64,000 nucleotides of DNA from Salinicola halimionae (GTDB lineage: Bacteria > Pseudomonadota > Gammaproteobacteria > Pseudomonadales > Halomonadaceae): NCBI RefSeq assembly GCF_003206065.1, contig NZ_PZJQ01000004.1, forward strand, positions 717,168 to 781,167, given 5' to 3'. Within the stretch, counting starts at the first letter, position 1, and the number at the start of each line of letters is the position of its first letter. The position numbers and the translations under genes are program-made. The notes beneath the pieces are model-generated. The model was not told where the DNA came from and made no database searches. It saw only the letters and a program-made list of their open reading frames with translations. This document shows, piece by piece, positions 23,867 through 31,751 of this stretch.

Positions 23867-25420
23867 TCAGGCTCGAGAATCGGGCGTGGAAGACTTGTGA
23901 TTCTCGGGTTTCTGGCGATGCAGCCGTTGGCGCCAGCCGCGCAGCCCGGTCACCTTGGAGATCAATGGCCATACCAGCATCAGCGCACCCAGCCCCATGA
24001 TCGTGGTGACCAGCGAGTTGGACCAGAAGATGGTCAACGAGCCGTCGGACATTACCATCGACTGCCGGAAGGCTTCCTCGGCGCGATGACCGAGCACCAT
24101 GGTCAGAACCAGCGGGGCAACAGGGTAGTCGAGCTTCTTGAACAGATAGCCGAGCAGGGCGAAGAACAACAGCAGCCAGAAGTCGAAGGTCGAGTTGGCG
24201 ACCTGGTACACACCGGTAAAGATCACCGCGACGATGACCGGGCCGATGATGGCAAAGGGTACCCGCAGGATCGAGGCGTAGAGCGGCACCGTCGCCAGTA
24301 CCAGAATAACCGCGACCACGTTGCCCAGATACATGCTGGCGATCAGGCCCCAGACGAAATCCGGACGGGTGATGAACAGCATCGGCCCCGGCGTGAGGCC
24401 CCAGATCATCAGCCCGCCCATCATGACCGCGGCGGTCGCGGACCCGGGTACGCCAAGCGCCAGCATCGGCAGCAGCGCGGAGGTGCCGGCGGAATGATCC
24501 GCGGCTTCCGGCGAGACGATACCGTTGGGTTCGCCCTTGCCGAAGCGCTCGGGATGCTTGGAGAAGCGCTTGGCGATGCCGTGACTCATGAACGAGGCGG
24601 CTGTCGGGCCGGCCGGGGTGATGCCCATCCAGATCCCGATCAGAATGCTGCGGACCAGCGAAACCCAGTAGCGTGGCAGTTCGGCCACGGTGCGCAGAAT
24701 ATCCATGATGCGAATCCGGCTCTTGATGCCGTTGAAGCTCAGGCCTTCCTCGGTCGTCACCATCAGTTCGGCGATGCCGAAAAGACCCATGACCGCGACC
24801 AGGAAGCTGATGCCCTTGACCAGATCGGGGATGCCGAAAGTCAGGCGCAGGCCACCGGAGACGCTATCCATGCCTACGGTGGCGAAGGCCAGGCCCAGCA
24901 TCATCGAGACCAGCGTCTTCGAAGGCGCGCTGGAACTCATGCCGATGAAGCTGCAGAACGCCAGGAAGTAGACGGCAAAGTATTCCGGTGACGAGAACTT
25001 GAGGCCGAACTGAGCGACCCAGTTGGCCAGCAGAGTGATCATCACCACGCCGGCGAGGGCGCCGAGACCGGCGGACATGAAAGCCAGCGTCAGAGCGCGG
25101 GTTGCTTCACCGTTGCGCGCCATCGGATAGCCATCGAACGTCGTGGCGACCGATGAAGGTTCCCCCGGAATGTTGAACAGAATCGAAGTGGTGGAGCCGC
25201 CGAACAGCGCCCCCCAGTACATGCAGCTCAACAGGATGATGGCCGATACCGGGTCCATGGTGAAAGTCAGCGGCAGCAGCAACGAAACGCCGTTGGGGGC
25301 GCCAAGGCCTGGCAGTACGCCGACCAGCATGCCCAGCATCACGCCGATCACCATGATCATGAGGTGATTCCAGGTGAGGATGGTGGCGAAGCCGTCCATC
25401 AGCAGCGAGAGATTATTCAT
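23867..25420 (-). CDS. Tripartite tricarboxylate transporter, TctA large membrane subunit
   Basis: 517-residue integral membrane subunit with about 12 hydrophobic segments. Typical TctA sequences are visible: GVLPGLGAPNGVSLLLPLTF, a FGGSTTSILFNIPGEPSSVATTFDGYP stretch, GITPAGPTAASFMSHGIAKR and GVPGSATAAVMMGGLMIWGL. It cooperates with TctB (next gene upstream) and a periplasmic TctC to take up carboxylates by an ion-coupled mechanism. GGGGA precedes the start. The subunit order tctC-tctB-tctA is standard. It differs clearly in sequence from the second TctA at 57740. Confidence 0.93.
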   Translation of the reverse strand: MNNLSLLMDGFATILTWNHLMIMVIGVMLGMLVGVLPGLGAPNGVSLLLPLTFTMDPVSAIILLSCMYWGALFGGSTTSILFNIPGEPSSVATTFDGYPMARNGEATRALTLAFMSAGLGALAGVVMITLLANWVAQFGLKFSSPEYFAVYFLAFCSFIGMSSSAPSKTLVSMMLGLAFATVGMDSVSGGLRLTFGIPDLVKGISFLVAVMGLFGIAELMVTTEEGLSFNGIKSRIRIMDILRTVAELPRYWVSLVRSILIGIWMGITPAGPTAASFMSHGIAKRFSKHPERFGKGEPNGIVSPEAADHSAGTSALLPMLALGVPGSATAAVMMGGLMIWGLTPGPMLFITRPDFVWGLIASMYLGNVVAVILVLATVPLYASILRVPFAIIGPVIVAVIFTGVYQVANSTFDFWLLLFFALLGYLFKKLDYPVAPLVLTMVLGHRAEEAFRQSMVMSDGSLTIFWSNSLVTTIMGLGALMLVWPLISKVTGLRGWRQRLHRQKPENHKSSTPDSRA

Positions 25421-25445
25421 GGTGCGATCCCCTGAAGACGGGCGC

Positions 25446-25937
25446 TTAATAGATGCCGAGGGCGTGTTCCAGCGGGCCTTTCAGCAGCGGCACCTGGAAC
25501 ACGAGCTCGAACAGCAGATAGAAACAGACGCTGATGGCGATACCGCTGGCGAGCGATTTCCACCAGGCGTAGTGGCCCTGCAGACGCATGGCGAAAAATA
25601 CGTAGAGCGTCGTGCCGACGTAGAGCCCCAGCAGCAGGGAGATCACGGCAAAGCCGATGATCGGCAGCGTGAACCGGGCCAGTGATCGGAGCCGGGCCGC
25701 ATCCAGGAAGACTTCGTCCTTGTGGCGGTGGCCGATGATCGTGCGCAGCAGATTGATTAGGCTGCCGGCGACGACCAGTACGCCGATCCAGAACGGGAAG
25801 TAGCCTGAGTCCGGTCCGCTGGGCGTCCATCCGGTGCCGACCTGCCAGGCGCCGTAGCAGATCGCCACGCCGATACCACCTGTCAGTAACGCGGTGGCGA
25901 TCTCCATGCTGTAACGGGAAATGCCGTTGTGGGTCAT
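25446..25937 (-). CDS. Tripartite tricarboxylate transporter, TctB small membrane subunit
   Basis: 163 residues with four predicted membrane helices (ATALLTGGIGVAICYGAW, FPFWIGVLVVAGSLINLL, FTLPIIGFAVISLLLGLYVG and SGIAISVCFYLLFELVF), the DUF1468/TctB pattern including GPDSGYFPFW. AGAGGGGG precedes the ATG. It lies between tctC and tctA. Small TctB subunits are poorly conserved, and the call rests on topology and position. Confidence 0.88.
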   Translation of the reverse strand: MTHNGISRYSMEIATALLTGGIGVAICYGAWQVGTGWTPSGPDSGYFPFWIGVLVVAGSLINLLRTIIGHRHKDEVFLDAARLRSLARFTLPIIGFAVISLLLGLYVGTTLYVFFAMRLQGHYAWWKSLASGIAISVCFYLLFELVFQVPLLKGPLEHALGIY

Positions 25938-26011
25938 GCTGTCCCCCTCTGGAAAAGAAGGGCAGCGCGAGGCTGCCCTGCGACGTCAACCAATCAAACC
26001 GCGGCATCGAC

Positions 26012-27025
26012 TCAGGAAGCGCTCCAGCCTTCCTGCTCGAACACTTTCTTGACGGTGCTGGCGTTGTCGTCGATGTACTGCTCGAGGTCATCGCCGCTAA
26101 GGAACTGGCTGGTCTGTACCGTGCGGGTGACGTAATCCTTCCATTCCGGAGTTTCACTCACTTTCTTCAACAGATCCTGGTAATAAGTCACCGCTTCCTC
26201 TGGCGCTCCCGCGGGCAGCCAGACGGTTCTCGGCATGCGGTATTCGCTGATGTCGATGCCCTGAGATTGGCAGGTGGGGATATCACCCCAGCCTTTGCCC
26301 TCGTAGACGGGTTCGCCTTTGGGCAACTGTTCCGGGCTGAATACACATAGCGGTTTGACCATACCGGCTTGCCACTGGCCAAGGTTTTCATTGGGGTTGT
26401 TGACGTTGGCGTCGACGTGGCCGCCGGCCAGTTGAACCAGTGCCTGGCTACCGCCGTTGAAGGGCACGTAGCGGAAATCAGTATCGGTCGCTTCCTCGAT
26501 CATGCTGACCAGTGTCTGATCGGTATCCTTGGACTGGCTGCCGGCGAACTGCATCTTGCCGGGATTTTGCTTGGCGGCGTCGATGAAATCCTTGGCACTG
26601 TCGTACTTGGCGTCGCCGTTGACCCAGATCAGAAACTCATCCATGGCCATTGAGGCGACCGGCTGGAGGTCCTCGGCGGCATAGGGCATTTCTCCGACTT
26701 CGGGCAGCAGATACTCGTTGTTGGTACCAAATGTCAGCTTGTAAGGGTCATCCTTGGACGAGGCCGAGTAGACGTAACCCTCGGCACCGCTGCCACCGCC
26801 CTTGTTGGAGACGATGATCGATTTGTCCATCAACTGATGCTTGCCGATGATCGACTGCACCGTGCGTGCGAAGGTATCGGTCCCGCCGCCGGCGCCGGAT
26901 GTCACCACGAACTCGACGGGGCGGTCCGGCTGCCAGGCCAGCGCGCTACCGGAGACGGTGAGCGCGGCGAAAAACAGGGTCAAGGGCTTGAGCTGTGCTG
27001 TCGTAATAGAGGTGAGCTTGTACAT
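26012..27025 (-). CDS. Tripartite tricarboxylate transporter, TctC periplasmic binding protein
   Basis: 337-residue solute receptor. A signal peptide (LKPLTLFFAALTVSGSALA) precedes the mature start WQPDRPVEFVVTSGAGGGTDTFAR, the canonical TctC/Bug N-terminus with its carboxylate-binding loop. PFNGGSQALVQLAGGHVDANVNNP is the second conserved region. The start at 27025 has AGGAGAA upstream; the frame to 27103 has no support. First transporter gene after the PdxA-like gene. The ligand cannot be read from sequence; Bug proteins bind di- and tricarboxylates and other organic acids. Confidence 0.92.
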   Translation of the reverse strand: MYKLTSITTAQLKPLTLFFAALTVSGSALAWQPDRPVEFVVTSGAGGGTDTFARTVQSIIGKHQLMDKSIIVSNKGGGSGAEGYVYSASSKDDPYKLTFGTNNEYLLPEVGEMPYAAEDLQPVASMAMDEFLIWVNGDAKYDSAKDFIDAAKQNPGKMQFAGSQSKDTDQTLVSMIEEATDTDFRYVPFNGGSQALVQLAGGHVDANVNNPNENLGQWQAGMVKPLCVFSPEQLPKGEPVYEGKGWGDIPTCQSQGIDISEYRMPRTVWLPAGAPEEAVTYYQDLLKKVSETPEWKDYVTRTVQTSQFLSGDDLEQYIDDNASTVKKVFEQEGWSAS

Positions 27026-27144
27026 GGCGTTTCTCCTGTCGTTTCTTGCGTTATTGCTTTTGTGAAAGACACTTGTGATCCATGGGTGAGTCTTACGAGT
27101 CACTACCTTTCAGCGTGCCGGCCTGCACCGGCCACGATGAAACT

Positions 27145-28185
27145 TCAATCAGCCTTTGCCTGACGGGCTCGGCTTGCCATGCGTGCTGCCAACAGCAAAG
27201 CCTGACGCGAGGCGCCGAGATCGGCGATGCCGCGGCCGGCGATGTCGTAGGCCGTCCCATGAGCCGGCGTGCAGACGGGGAAAGGCAGGCCGCCGAGCAT
27301 CGTCACGCCGCTATCGAATCCCATCATTTTCATCGCGATCTGACCCTGGTCGTGATACATGGTCAGCACCGCATGAAAACCTTCTTTCACGGCACGCAGG
27401 AAAACGGTGTCGGCAGGGAACGGGCCTTCCACATCCATTCCCTGTTCGCGCGCACGCTGGATCGCCGGTTCGATGATATCGATCTCTTCCATGCCGAAGC
27501 TGCCGCCGTCACCGGCGTGGGGATTGAGGCCAGCAACGGCGATACGCGGATGATCATGCCCGGCTTGCTGCAGGCAGTGGTGCGTCAGCGTCAGTTCATC
27601 GATGATCGATTCTGGCGTCAGCGCGGCGGCGACGTCCTTCAGAGGAATGTGTGAGGTCACGCGAGCGTTCCACACCGATTCCAGAATGTTGAATTCCCGT
27701 GCCTTGCCATCGAAGCTGATGGCGTCGGCCACGAATCGGATTTCGTCGTCGTAGCCAGGGTTGGCGTAGCGCATGGCTTTCTTGTTGAACGGGGTAAAGC
27801 AAACTGCGTCCACCTGGCCTTCATGGGCCAGTGCGAGCGCTCGACGGAAATTGGTCGAGGCGAATTCACCGCCGGCCGGTGTGGCCTTGCCTCGGTCGAC
27901 GTCTTCCAACGCCAGATGGCCAAGATCCAGAAACGCCGGTGAATCGGCGTTCGAAAGTGCGTCGCCGTCATGGGCGGCCTGAAGCACAGGCGCAACACCG
28001 GCGACCTGGGCGCCGTCGTCGAAAATTCGGCGGTCACCGATGATGATCAGTCTTGCGGCGCGATTGACGGCGTCGTCTGCCGCCAGTTTTGCCGTCAATT
28101 CGGCGCTGATGCCGGCAGGATCGCCCATGGCCAGGGCAATGATCGGCCGCTCGGACGCGTCGTGACGTGATGGGAAAAGAGTCAT
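27145..28185 (-). CDS. PdxA-like dehydrogenase with altered substrate site
   Basis: 346-residue member of the 4-hydroxythreonine-4-phosphate dehydrogenase family. The N-terminus has AMGDPAGISAEL; the three metal-binding histidines are kept (H179 in SHIPLKDV, H223 in LNPHAGDGG, H278 in MYHDQG), and so is a Lys at 286. But the family's GHTE substrate motif is replaced by YDDE (145-148), and the positions equivalent to E. coli Asn283 and Arg292 appear to be Thr295 and Val304. These residues contact the phosphorylated substrate, so this enzyme probably acts on a different, perhaps unphosphorylated, acid. First gene of the operon with TctCBA, SAF-dehydrogenase and TIM-barrel isomerase; divergent from the GntR gene. 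It is not the vitamin B6 PdxA. Confidence 0.88.
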   Translation of the reverse strand: MTLFPSRHDASERPIIALAMGDPAGISAELTAKLAADDAVNRAARLIIIGDRRIFDDGAQVAGVAPVLQAAHDGDALSNADSPAFLDLGHLALEDVDRGKATPAGGEFASTNFRRALALAHEGQVDAVCFTPFNKKAMRYANPGYDDEIRFVADAISFDGKAREFNILESVWNARVTSHIPLKDVAAALTPESIIDELTLTHHCLQQAGHDHPRIAVAGLNPHAGDGGSFGMEEIDIIEPAIQRAREQGMDVEGPFPADTVFLRAVKEGFHAVLTMYHDQGQIAMKMMGFDSGVTMLGGLPFPVCTPAHGTAYDIAGRGIADLGASRQALLLAARMASRARQAKAD

Positions 28186-28256
28186 GAGGTCTCCTCGTCG
28201 TTGGGTAGCACTTCGGAGGAAGTACTCGCTTGGGAGGAGATTGCGCTCAAATTCAA

Positions 28257-28271
28257 AATGTATACATTATA
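28257..28271. promoter_or_regulatory. GntR operator and -10 box of the PdxA-like operon
   Basis: AATGTATACATT (28257-28268) is a perfect 12-bp palindrome with the GTATAC core typical of FCD-type GntR operators. The overlapping minus-strand TATAAT (28271-28266) is a consensus -10 for the operon starting at 28185. Repression by the divergent GntR protein is the natural reading. Confidence 0.65.
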
Positions 28272-28405
28272 CGTTGGTATTGAGGCGAGGGTCCCCGGGG
28301 CGAAGTATGATGGCGACACACCATTCGCCTTGGTGCGTAGCCTTGAGCGCCTGGAAGCTGAATCGATACATTAACGCGCCACATTCAATAACCGGTCCCA
28401 CATTC

Positions 28406-29086
28406 ATGAAGAAATCAGCCACGTCCGCCGCGTCATCGCCTCGTTCCGCGATTACTCGGCATTCGCTTCATGATGCGATTACCAGCCACCTCCGAGACAT
28501 GATCATTGAAGGTGAGCTCGAGCCGGGTAAGCGCATCTACGAAGGTCCACTCTGTGAACGCCTTGGGGTATCGCGAACGCCGCTACGGGAAGCGCTTCGC
28601 TATCTGGCGAGCGAGGGGCTGGTCGACCTGACGCCTCAGCGCGGCGCGTCGGTCCGCCAGTTTTCAGCCAAGGATATTCAGGACATGCTGGTACTGATTC
28701 GCACGCTCGAGGAACTGGCGGGACGACTGGCCTGCGAGGAGGGGAGCGATGAAGAAATTTCGGAGGTACGACAGCTTCACAATGAGATGCTGGTTTACTA
28801 CCGGGAGGGGAATCGCCTCGACTACTACAAGACCAACCAACGTATTCACTCCGCCATTGTGGCGTTAAGCCACAACGAGTCTCTGATTCAGGTTCATGCA
28901 TCGTTACAGTCGAAATTAAAGCGTGTGCGCTTCATTGGACATGAAGGGAAGGAGAAGTGGGCCGCGGCAGTAGCAGAGCACGAGGCGATGATTCGAGCGC
29001 TGGAGCGACGCGATGCGTCGGCGCTGGTTGCCGCGTTGAGTGCTCACCTCGAGCATGCGTGGGAGCGGGTAAGGGATGTCGTCTGA
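28406..29086 (+). CDS. GntR-family regulator, FCD subfamily
   Basis: 226 residues. The winged helix runs from HSLHDAITSHLRDMIIEGEL through LGVSRTPLREALRYLASEGLVDLTPQRGASV, followed by an FCD ligand domain (LEELAGRLACEEG, YYKTNQRIHSAIVALSHN, EHEAMIRALERRDASAL and HLEHAW) with the Asp/His metal-site pattern. The start at 28406 is chosen at the beginning of the coherent protein; the ribosome binding site is weak. The frame to 28184 would cross the operator region. It is divergent from the PdxA-like catabolic operon, which it most likely represses until its substrate or intermediate binds. Confidence 0.92.
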   Translation: MKKSATSAASSPRSAITRHSLHDAITSHLRDMIIEGELEPGKRIYEGPLCERLGVSRTPLREALRYLASEGLVDLTPQRGASVRQFSAKDIQDMLVLIRTLEELAGRLACEEGSDEEISEVRQLHNEMLVYYREGNRLDYYKTNQRIHSAIVALSHNESLIQVHASLQSKLKRVRFIGHEGKEKWAAAVAEHEAMIRALERRDASALVAALSAHLEHAWERVRDVV

Positions 29087-29560
29087 TTTTGCAAAAGGAA
29101 GGGAAGAAGCCAAAACAGTTATATGAATAGTGGTTTGTTTAAATTCATTATCTGCGGTGTCCTTTCGCAGATAGAGCCAATTTCCTACAGGAAAATAGGA
29201 TCAAGTGGCCTACCCAATTCCGTTTTTAGACACTAAAATTTTCGTTCGTTGTAGATCCTTGGTTCCCCGATTTCGGTCGGGGATTTTTTTGCCTCATATT
29301 AGATAGCTAGTCATTTACAGGACTGGCTCTACTGTTCTGCGACCGTGCAGAATCTCGCTCTAATAAAAATTACAATTTGCTACTAAATACCCGCTTCTTA
29401 GTTAATCTGGGTTGGCTTTAATGGTGTCTGAATCGGTGCAAACTGAGTCAAGATCGACAGGGTAGGTGGCATGATATTAATGGTAAGTTAGTTTACCTGA
29501 AATGATGACATCAAATAGACATCATTTTTTGAAATAATTAATCAATGGCTGTTGGAATGA
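29087..29560. other. AT-rich gene-free stretch with an isolated terminator
   Basis: No reading frame of substance is present and base composition is markedly more AT-rich than the neighbouring genes. At 29264-29290 a clear plus-strand terminator is seen: TCCCCGA/TCGGGGA, then seven T. It lies 178 bases after the GntR stop, so it could end either that mRNA or an unrecognised small RNA. At 29482-29497 GGTAAG..TTTACC forms a small dyad about 70 bases upstream of the candidate Csr/Rsm-type RNA. Confidence 0.6.
29264..29290 (+). terminator. Intrinsic terminator in the AT-rich gap
   Basis: A 7-bp stem TCCCCGA/TCGGGGA with loop TTTCGG and a run of seven T. It is a textbook Rho-independent terminator on the plus strand. 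Confidence 0.88.
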
Positions 29561-29564
29561 TTTT

Positions 29565-29697
29565 GACGCATGGACAGCGACAGGAACTTCCGTAGGGAAT
29601 ACGGTGCCATGGAAGCGGGTAACATCTGACCGCAGCCGTCAGCAGGTTAGGCACATGCTGATTGAGAGCCCGGCCGCTTGATGGCCGGGCTCTTTCT
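29565..29697 (+). ncRNA. Candidate Csr/Rsm-type regulatory RNA
   Basis: An untranslated unit with promoter and terminator. TTGAAA (29529-29534), an 18-base spacer and TGGAAT (29553-29558) give a start near 29565. The 5' half has closely spaced GGA motifs: ATGGACA, ACAGGAAC, a perfect hairpin CCGTA-GGGAA-TACGG (29590-29604) with the motif in the loop, and ATGGAAG. This is how CsrA/RsmA sponges (RsmX/Y/Z, CsrB) present their sites. The RNA ends at a strong terminator (29666-29700). Length about 130 bases fits RsmY-type RNAs. It is named here from structure only; a CsrA partner is not in the window. Confidence 0.55.
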
Positions 29698-29700
29698 TGT
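29666..29700 (+). terminator. Terminator of the candidate small RNA
   Basis: GAGCCCGGCC pairs with GGCCGGGCTC over 10 bp around a 7-base loop, followed by TTTCTTGT. Confidence 0.9.
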
Positions 29701-29817
29701 CTGGAACGGTATTTTTCAGGCCCCTATTTGGCTGGCGAGAAAGAAGTCGTGTGAATGATGGCGTGAAAGCGGAAGAGCTTGCAAGTCTAAGTCGTTGGAT
29801 TTACTATCAAAACCATT

Positions 29818-29891
29818 GCGGGTGTAGCTCAATGGTAGAGCAGAAGCTTCCCAAGCTTAAGACGAGGGTTCGATTCCCTTCACCCGCTCCA
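29818..29891 (+). tRNA. tRNA-Gly (anticodon CCC)
   Basis: 74 bases with encoded CCA. Acceptor GCGGGTG/CACCCGC, anticodon loop CTTCCCAAG (CCC), GGGTTCGATTCCC T-arm. Single copy, unlike the GCC isoacceptor which is duplicated at 14.8-15.2 kb. Followed by a gene-poor stretch. Confidence 0.96.
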
Positions 29892-30214
29892 ATAGCTCGC
29901 CCAAGTGCGTCCCGATCGATACGCCAAATCTCCGCTAGTACCCCATTCCTGCGGTTTCCTGTTTACATATGTCCATCCATGATTAGTGAGCAGCGACCGC
30001 CCTGTATGGCCTAATGTATGGCTAGATTTCAGCCATACATGAAAGGTTCAATGAAGCGCGACCAGATAGAATGCCGTCCGCTTGCGGGCATCTTGCTCGC
30101 CAGGCTTGAGCCACGGACCCGAGAGTGCCGCAAAAGCGATGGCGTCGACCGCCTCTATTGCGGCATAGCCCATCCGGTTGCAAACGATGGGAAGCGAAAT
30201 TCGATCAAGCGCAC
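29892..30214. other. Gene-free stretch after tRNA-Gly
   Basis: No protein-coding signal is convincing. A perfect 10-bp inverted repeat ATGTATGGCT/AGCCATACAT with a 7-base loop lies at 30014-30040. The rest is unremarkable; short open frames on both strands (up to 67 codons) lack ribosome binding sites and recognisable content. No integrase or duplicated tRNA end was found. Confidence 0.5.
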
Positions 30215-30445
30215 TCAGTAAGAATGTCTCCCCCAATGAGCCGCCTTTTCGACGATGCCGTCGATTTCGGCGCGGACGCGGGCTGCCGGTCGATCCATTG
30301 AGGTACCGCCTAGCGCCTGCAAAGCGGCCACTCGCGGATCCTCGTCCGTCACCACAGCACGGTAGACACCCATCGCCTCAAGGCGCCCGAGAATTTCGGC
30401 CTGCATCAGCAGGATTGCATCCAGCTTTTCGTCGGTTGTGGCCAT
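30215..30445 (-). CDS. Hypothetical protein, 76 residues
   Basis: Starts MATTDEKLDAILLMQAEILG behind GAAGGG at about 9 bases. An amphipathic helix (LDAILLMQAEILGRLEAMG) suitable for oligomerisation is followed by DEDPRVAALQALGG and a second helix (ARVRAEIDGIVEKAAHWG). No signal peptide or membrane segment. I do not recognise the family. It stands alone between tRNA-Gly and a zinc-ribbon gene; the gene density and sizes here suggest an accessory patch. Confidence 0.55.
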   Translation of the reverse strand: MATTDEKLDAILLMQAEILGRLEAMGVYRAVVTDEDPRVAALQALGGTSMDRPAARVRAEIDGIVEKAAHWGRHSY

Positions 30446-30661
30446 GTCGTCAGCCCTTCGGTGCGGAGTGTTGGAACGCTGACTGTAGCCACTAACGGCA
30501 TGGCCTTCTATTGCACACAAGTCGACCAGCAAACGGTCGCGTAAGCATTCCGGGGCGGAGGATGTGACGCAAGCGGCTGACTACCGCGAATGGTGGTTGC
30601 AGCGCGTATTCGCGATAGATCCACTACGCTGAGAAGGACGACTCAGGAGGAGGAATGCCCG

Positions 30662-30895
30662 ATGACAGAAGCCCACGCCAAATGCCCCAAATGTGGTCAG
30701 GAGAGTCTGGATGTGACAAACGGCGATACACAGAATCAGGTAGTGCGCTGTACTTCCTGCGGTGCAGTCGTCGGTAAGAGATCGGACTTCACCAGCGACA
30801 TGCAAAAGCGCGAAGACGATTTCGTCAAGGAGGAGATCGCGGACAAGTTCGAAAAGACACTTCCCGGTGACGAAACCCAAGGTGGCAGCCACTAA
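30662..30895 (+). CDS. Small zinc-ribbon protein, 77 residues
   Basis: An excellent ribosome binding site (AGGAGGAGG, 8-base spacing) precedes ATG 30662. The first 45 residues are a two-knuckle zinc ribbon: CPKCGQESLDV and CTSCGAVVGK, with two Cys-x-x-Cys pairs 22 residues apart. A charged helical tail follows (DMQKREDDFVKEEIADKFEK). Such ribbons usually bind nucleic acid or mediate protein contacts; nothing more specific can be said. Transcribed alone, convergent with the gene at 30966. Confidence 0.75.
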   Translation: MTEAHAKCPKCGQESLDVTNGDTQNQVVRCTSCGAVVGKRSDFTSDMQKREDDFVKEEIADKFEKTLPGDETQGGSH

Positions 30896-30950
30896 GACAA
30901 GGCTGGTCACGTTGAAAAGGCGCCGTCGGTACGAGAGGCGTCTCTTTAAC

Positions 30951-30978
30951 CCGGCAGTCGCAGTGTTATCTCTGCCGG
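30951..30978. terminator. Hairpin between two convergent small genes
   Basis: CCGGCAG/CTGCCGG, 7-bp perfect arms, 14-base loop, overlapping the 3' end of the minus-strand gene and 55 bases after the zinc-ribbon stop. No T-run. Confidence 0.4.
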
Positions 30979-31187
30979 GGACGGCCTTGAGGGCCTATCG
31001 GGTTGACGAGAGCGAGGCGAATGGCTTTTTCTCTGTCGATGCCCTGATCGACCAATTTCTTTACTCGTGTCTTGAGAGTTCCCAGCGGCATATCGTGTAG
31101 CTGAGCCAGATACGCCAGGCTTTTTTTCTCGGGGCTGATGCCTTTTTTGATGAGAGGTTCTGCTCGGTCCCTCGCGGTCATTCTCAT
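30966..31187 (-). CDS. Hypothetical helical protein, 73 residues
   Basis: Begins MRMTARDRAEPLIKKGISPE behind AAGGGAAGG. The sequence SLAYLAQLHDMPLGTLKTRVKKLVDQGIDREKAIRLAL has a helix-turn-helix-like rhythm (a short helix, MPLGTLKTRV turn and recognition-like helix). A small DNA-binding protein is possible but not proven. Strongly basic. No neighbour suggests a role; a start at 31238 is less supported. Confidence 0.55.
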   Translation of the reverse strand: MRMTARDRAEPLIKKGISPEKKSLAYLAQLHDMPLGTLKTRVKKLVDQGIDREKAIRLALVNPIGPQGRPRQR

Positions 31188-31358
31188 TGCCTTCCCTTTC
31201 TCTGCCCTATCAATACTCAAGTTACACAATGAAACCAATGCGTACTGATAGTTAAACGGCGGAAAGCGCTGAAAATTTAATTTTTCTTAGGTCTGTAGAG
31301 ACGTGTGTCTACGGGACCTTGGCGTTATTCGTGTCCATCAGCCGATAAAGCGGAGCCT

Positions 31359-31751
31359 CTATTCGACCAGTCGACGGTGCATGAGATTTTGTAAGGCACT
31401 TTGCGGCCTTTCCTGCGACGCTCTGGTGTCATGATGCCTGCTGCCGGTTTCGCGAAGGTCCGCCGAGTTGCCAAAAATCGAGACCGGGCCGACGGCAACA
31501 TTTTCGGGAGCCATCGGCTCGATCTGAGGAGCAGGCGTTGTCAGCGGCCTCCAGTCGCTAAGGTGGCAGTATGGCGCCTCTTTGAGCTGCTGACGATGGT
31601 GATGGCGATTTAGCCATCTGGCTTCATCCTGCGCGGCCCGCAGGTTGAAATAGGCATTGATGCAGGCGCCATCCTGATGGTAGTCGGCGACCACGAAGTG
31701 CTCATTCAATGAATGGGGATTGACCGTTCGAACGAAGTAGCGACTAGACAT
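31359..31751 (-). CDS. Hypothetical protein, 130 residues
   Basis: Begins MSSRYFVRTVNPHSLNEHFV. The N-terminal 70 residues form a compact pattern of aromatic and charged residues (VADYHQDGACINAYFNLRAAQDEARWLNRHHH). The C-terminal half is Pro/Ser-rich and probably disordered. No signal peptide, membrane helix or known motif. Start selected at 31751 downstream of a G-rich stretch; moderately uncertain. Neighbouring small genes are also unassigned. Confidence 0.5.
   Translation of the reverse strand: MSSRYFVRTVNPHSLNEHFVVADYHQDGACINAYFNLRAAQDEARWLNRHHHRQQLKEAPYCHLSDWRPLTTPAPQIEPMAPENVAVGPVSIFGNSADLRETGSRHHDTRASQERPQSALQNLMHRRLVE

Noticed and set aside
23849-24991. 380-codon plus-strand frame opposite tctA
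   Set aside because: Product is dominated by Asp/Arg/His/Gln repeats typical of the antisense of a membrane protein gene.
30018-30236. Two overlapping 60-70 codon frames after tRNA-Gly
   Set aside because: No ribosome binding site, no recognisable motif, and they overlap on opposite strands.
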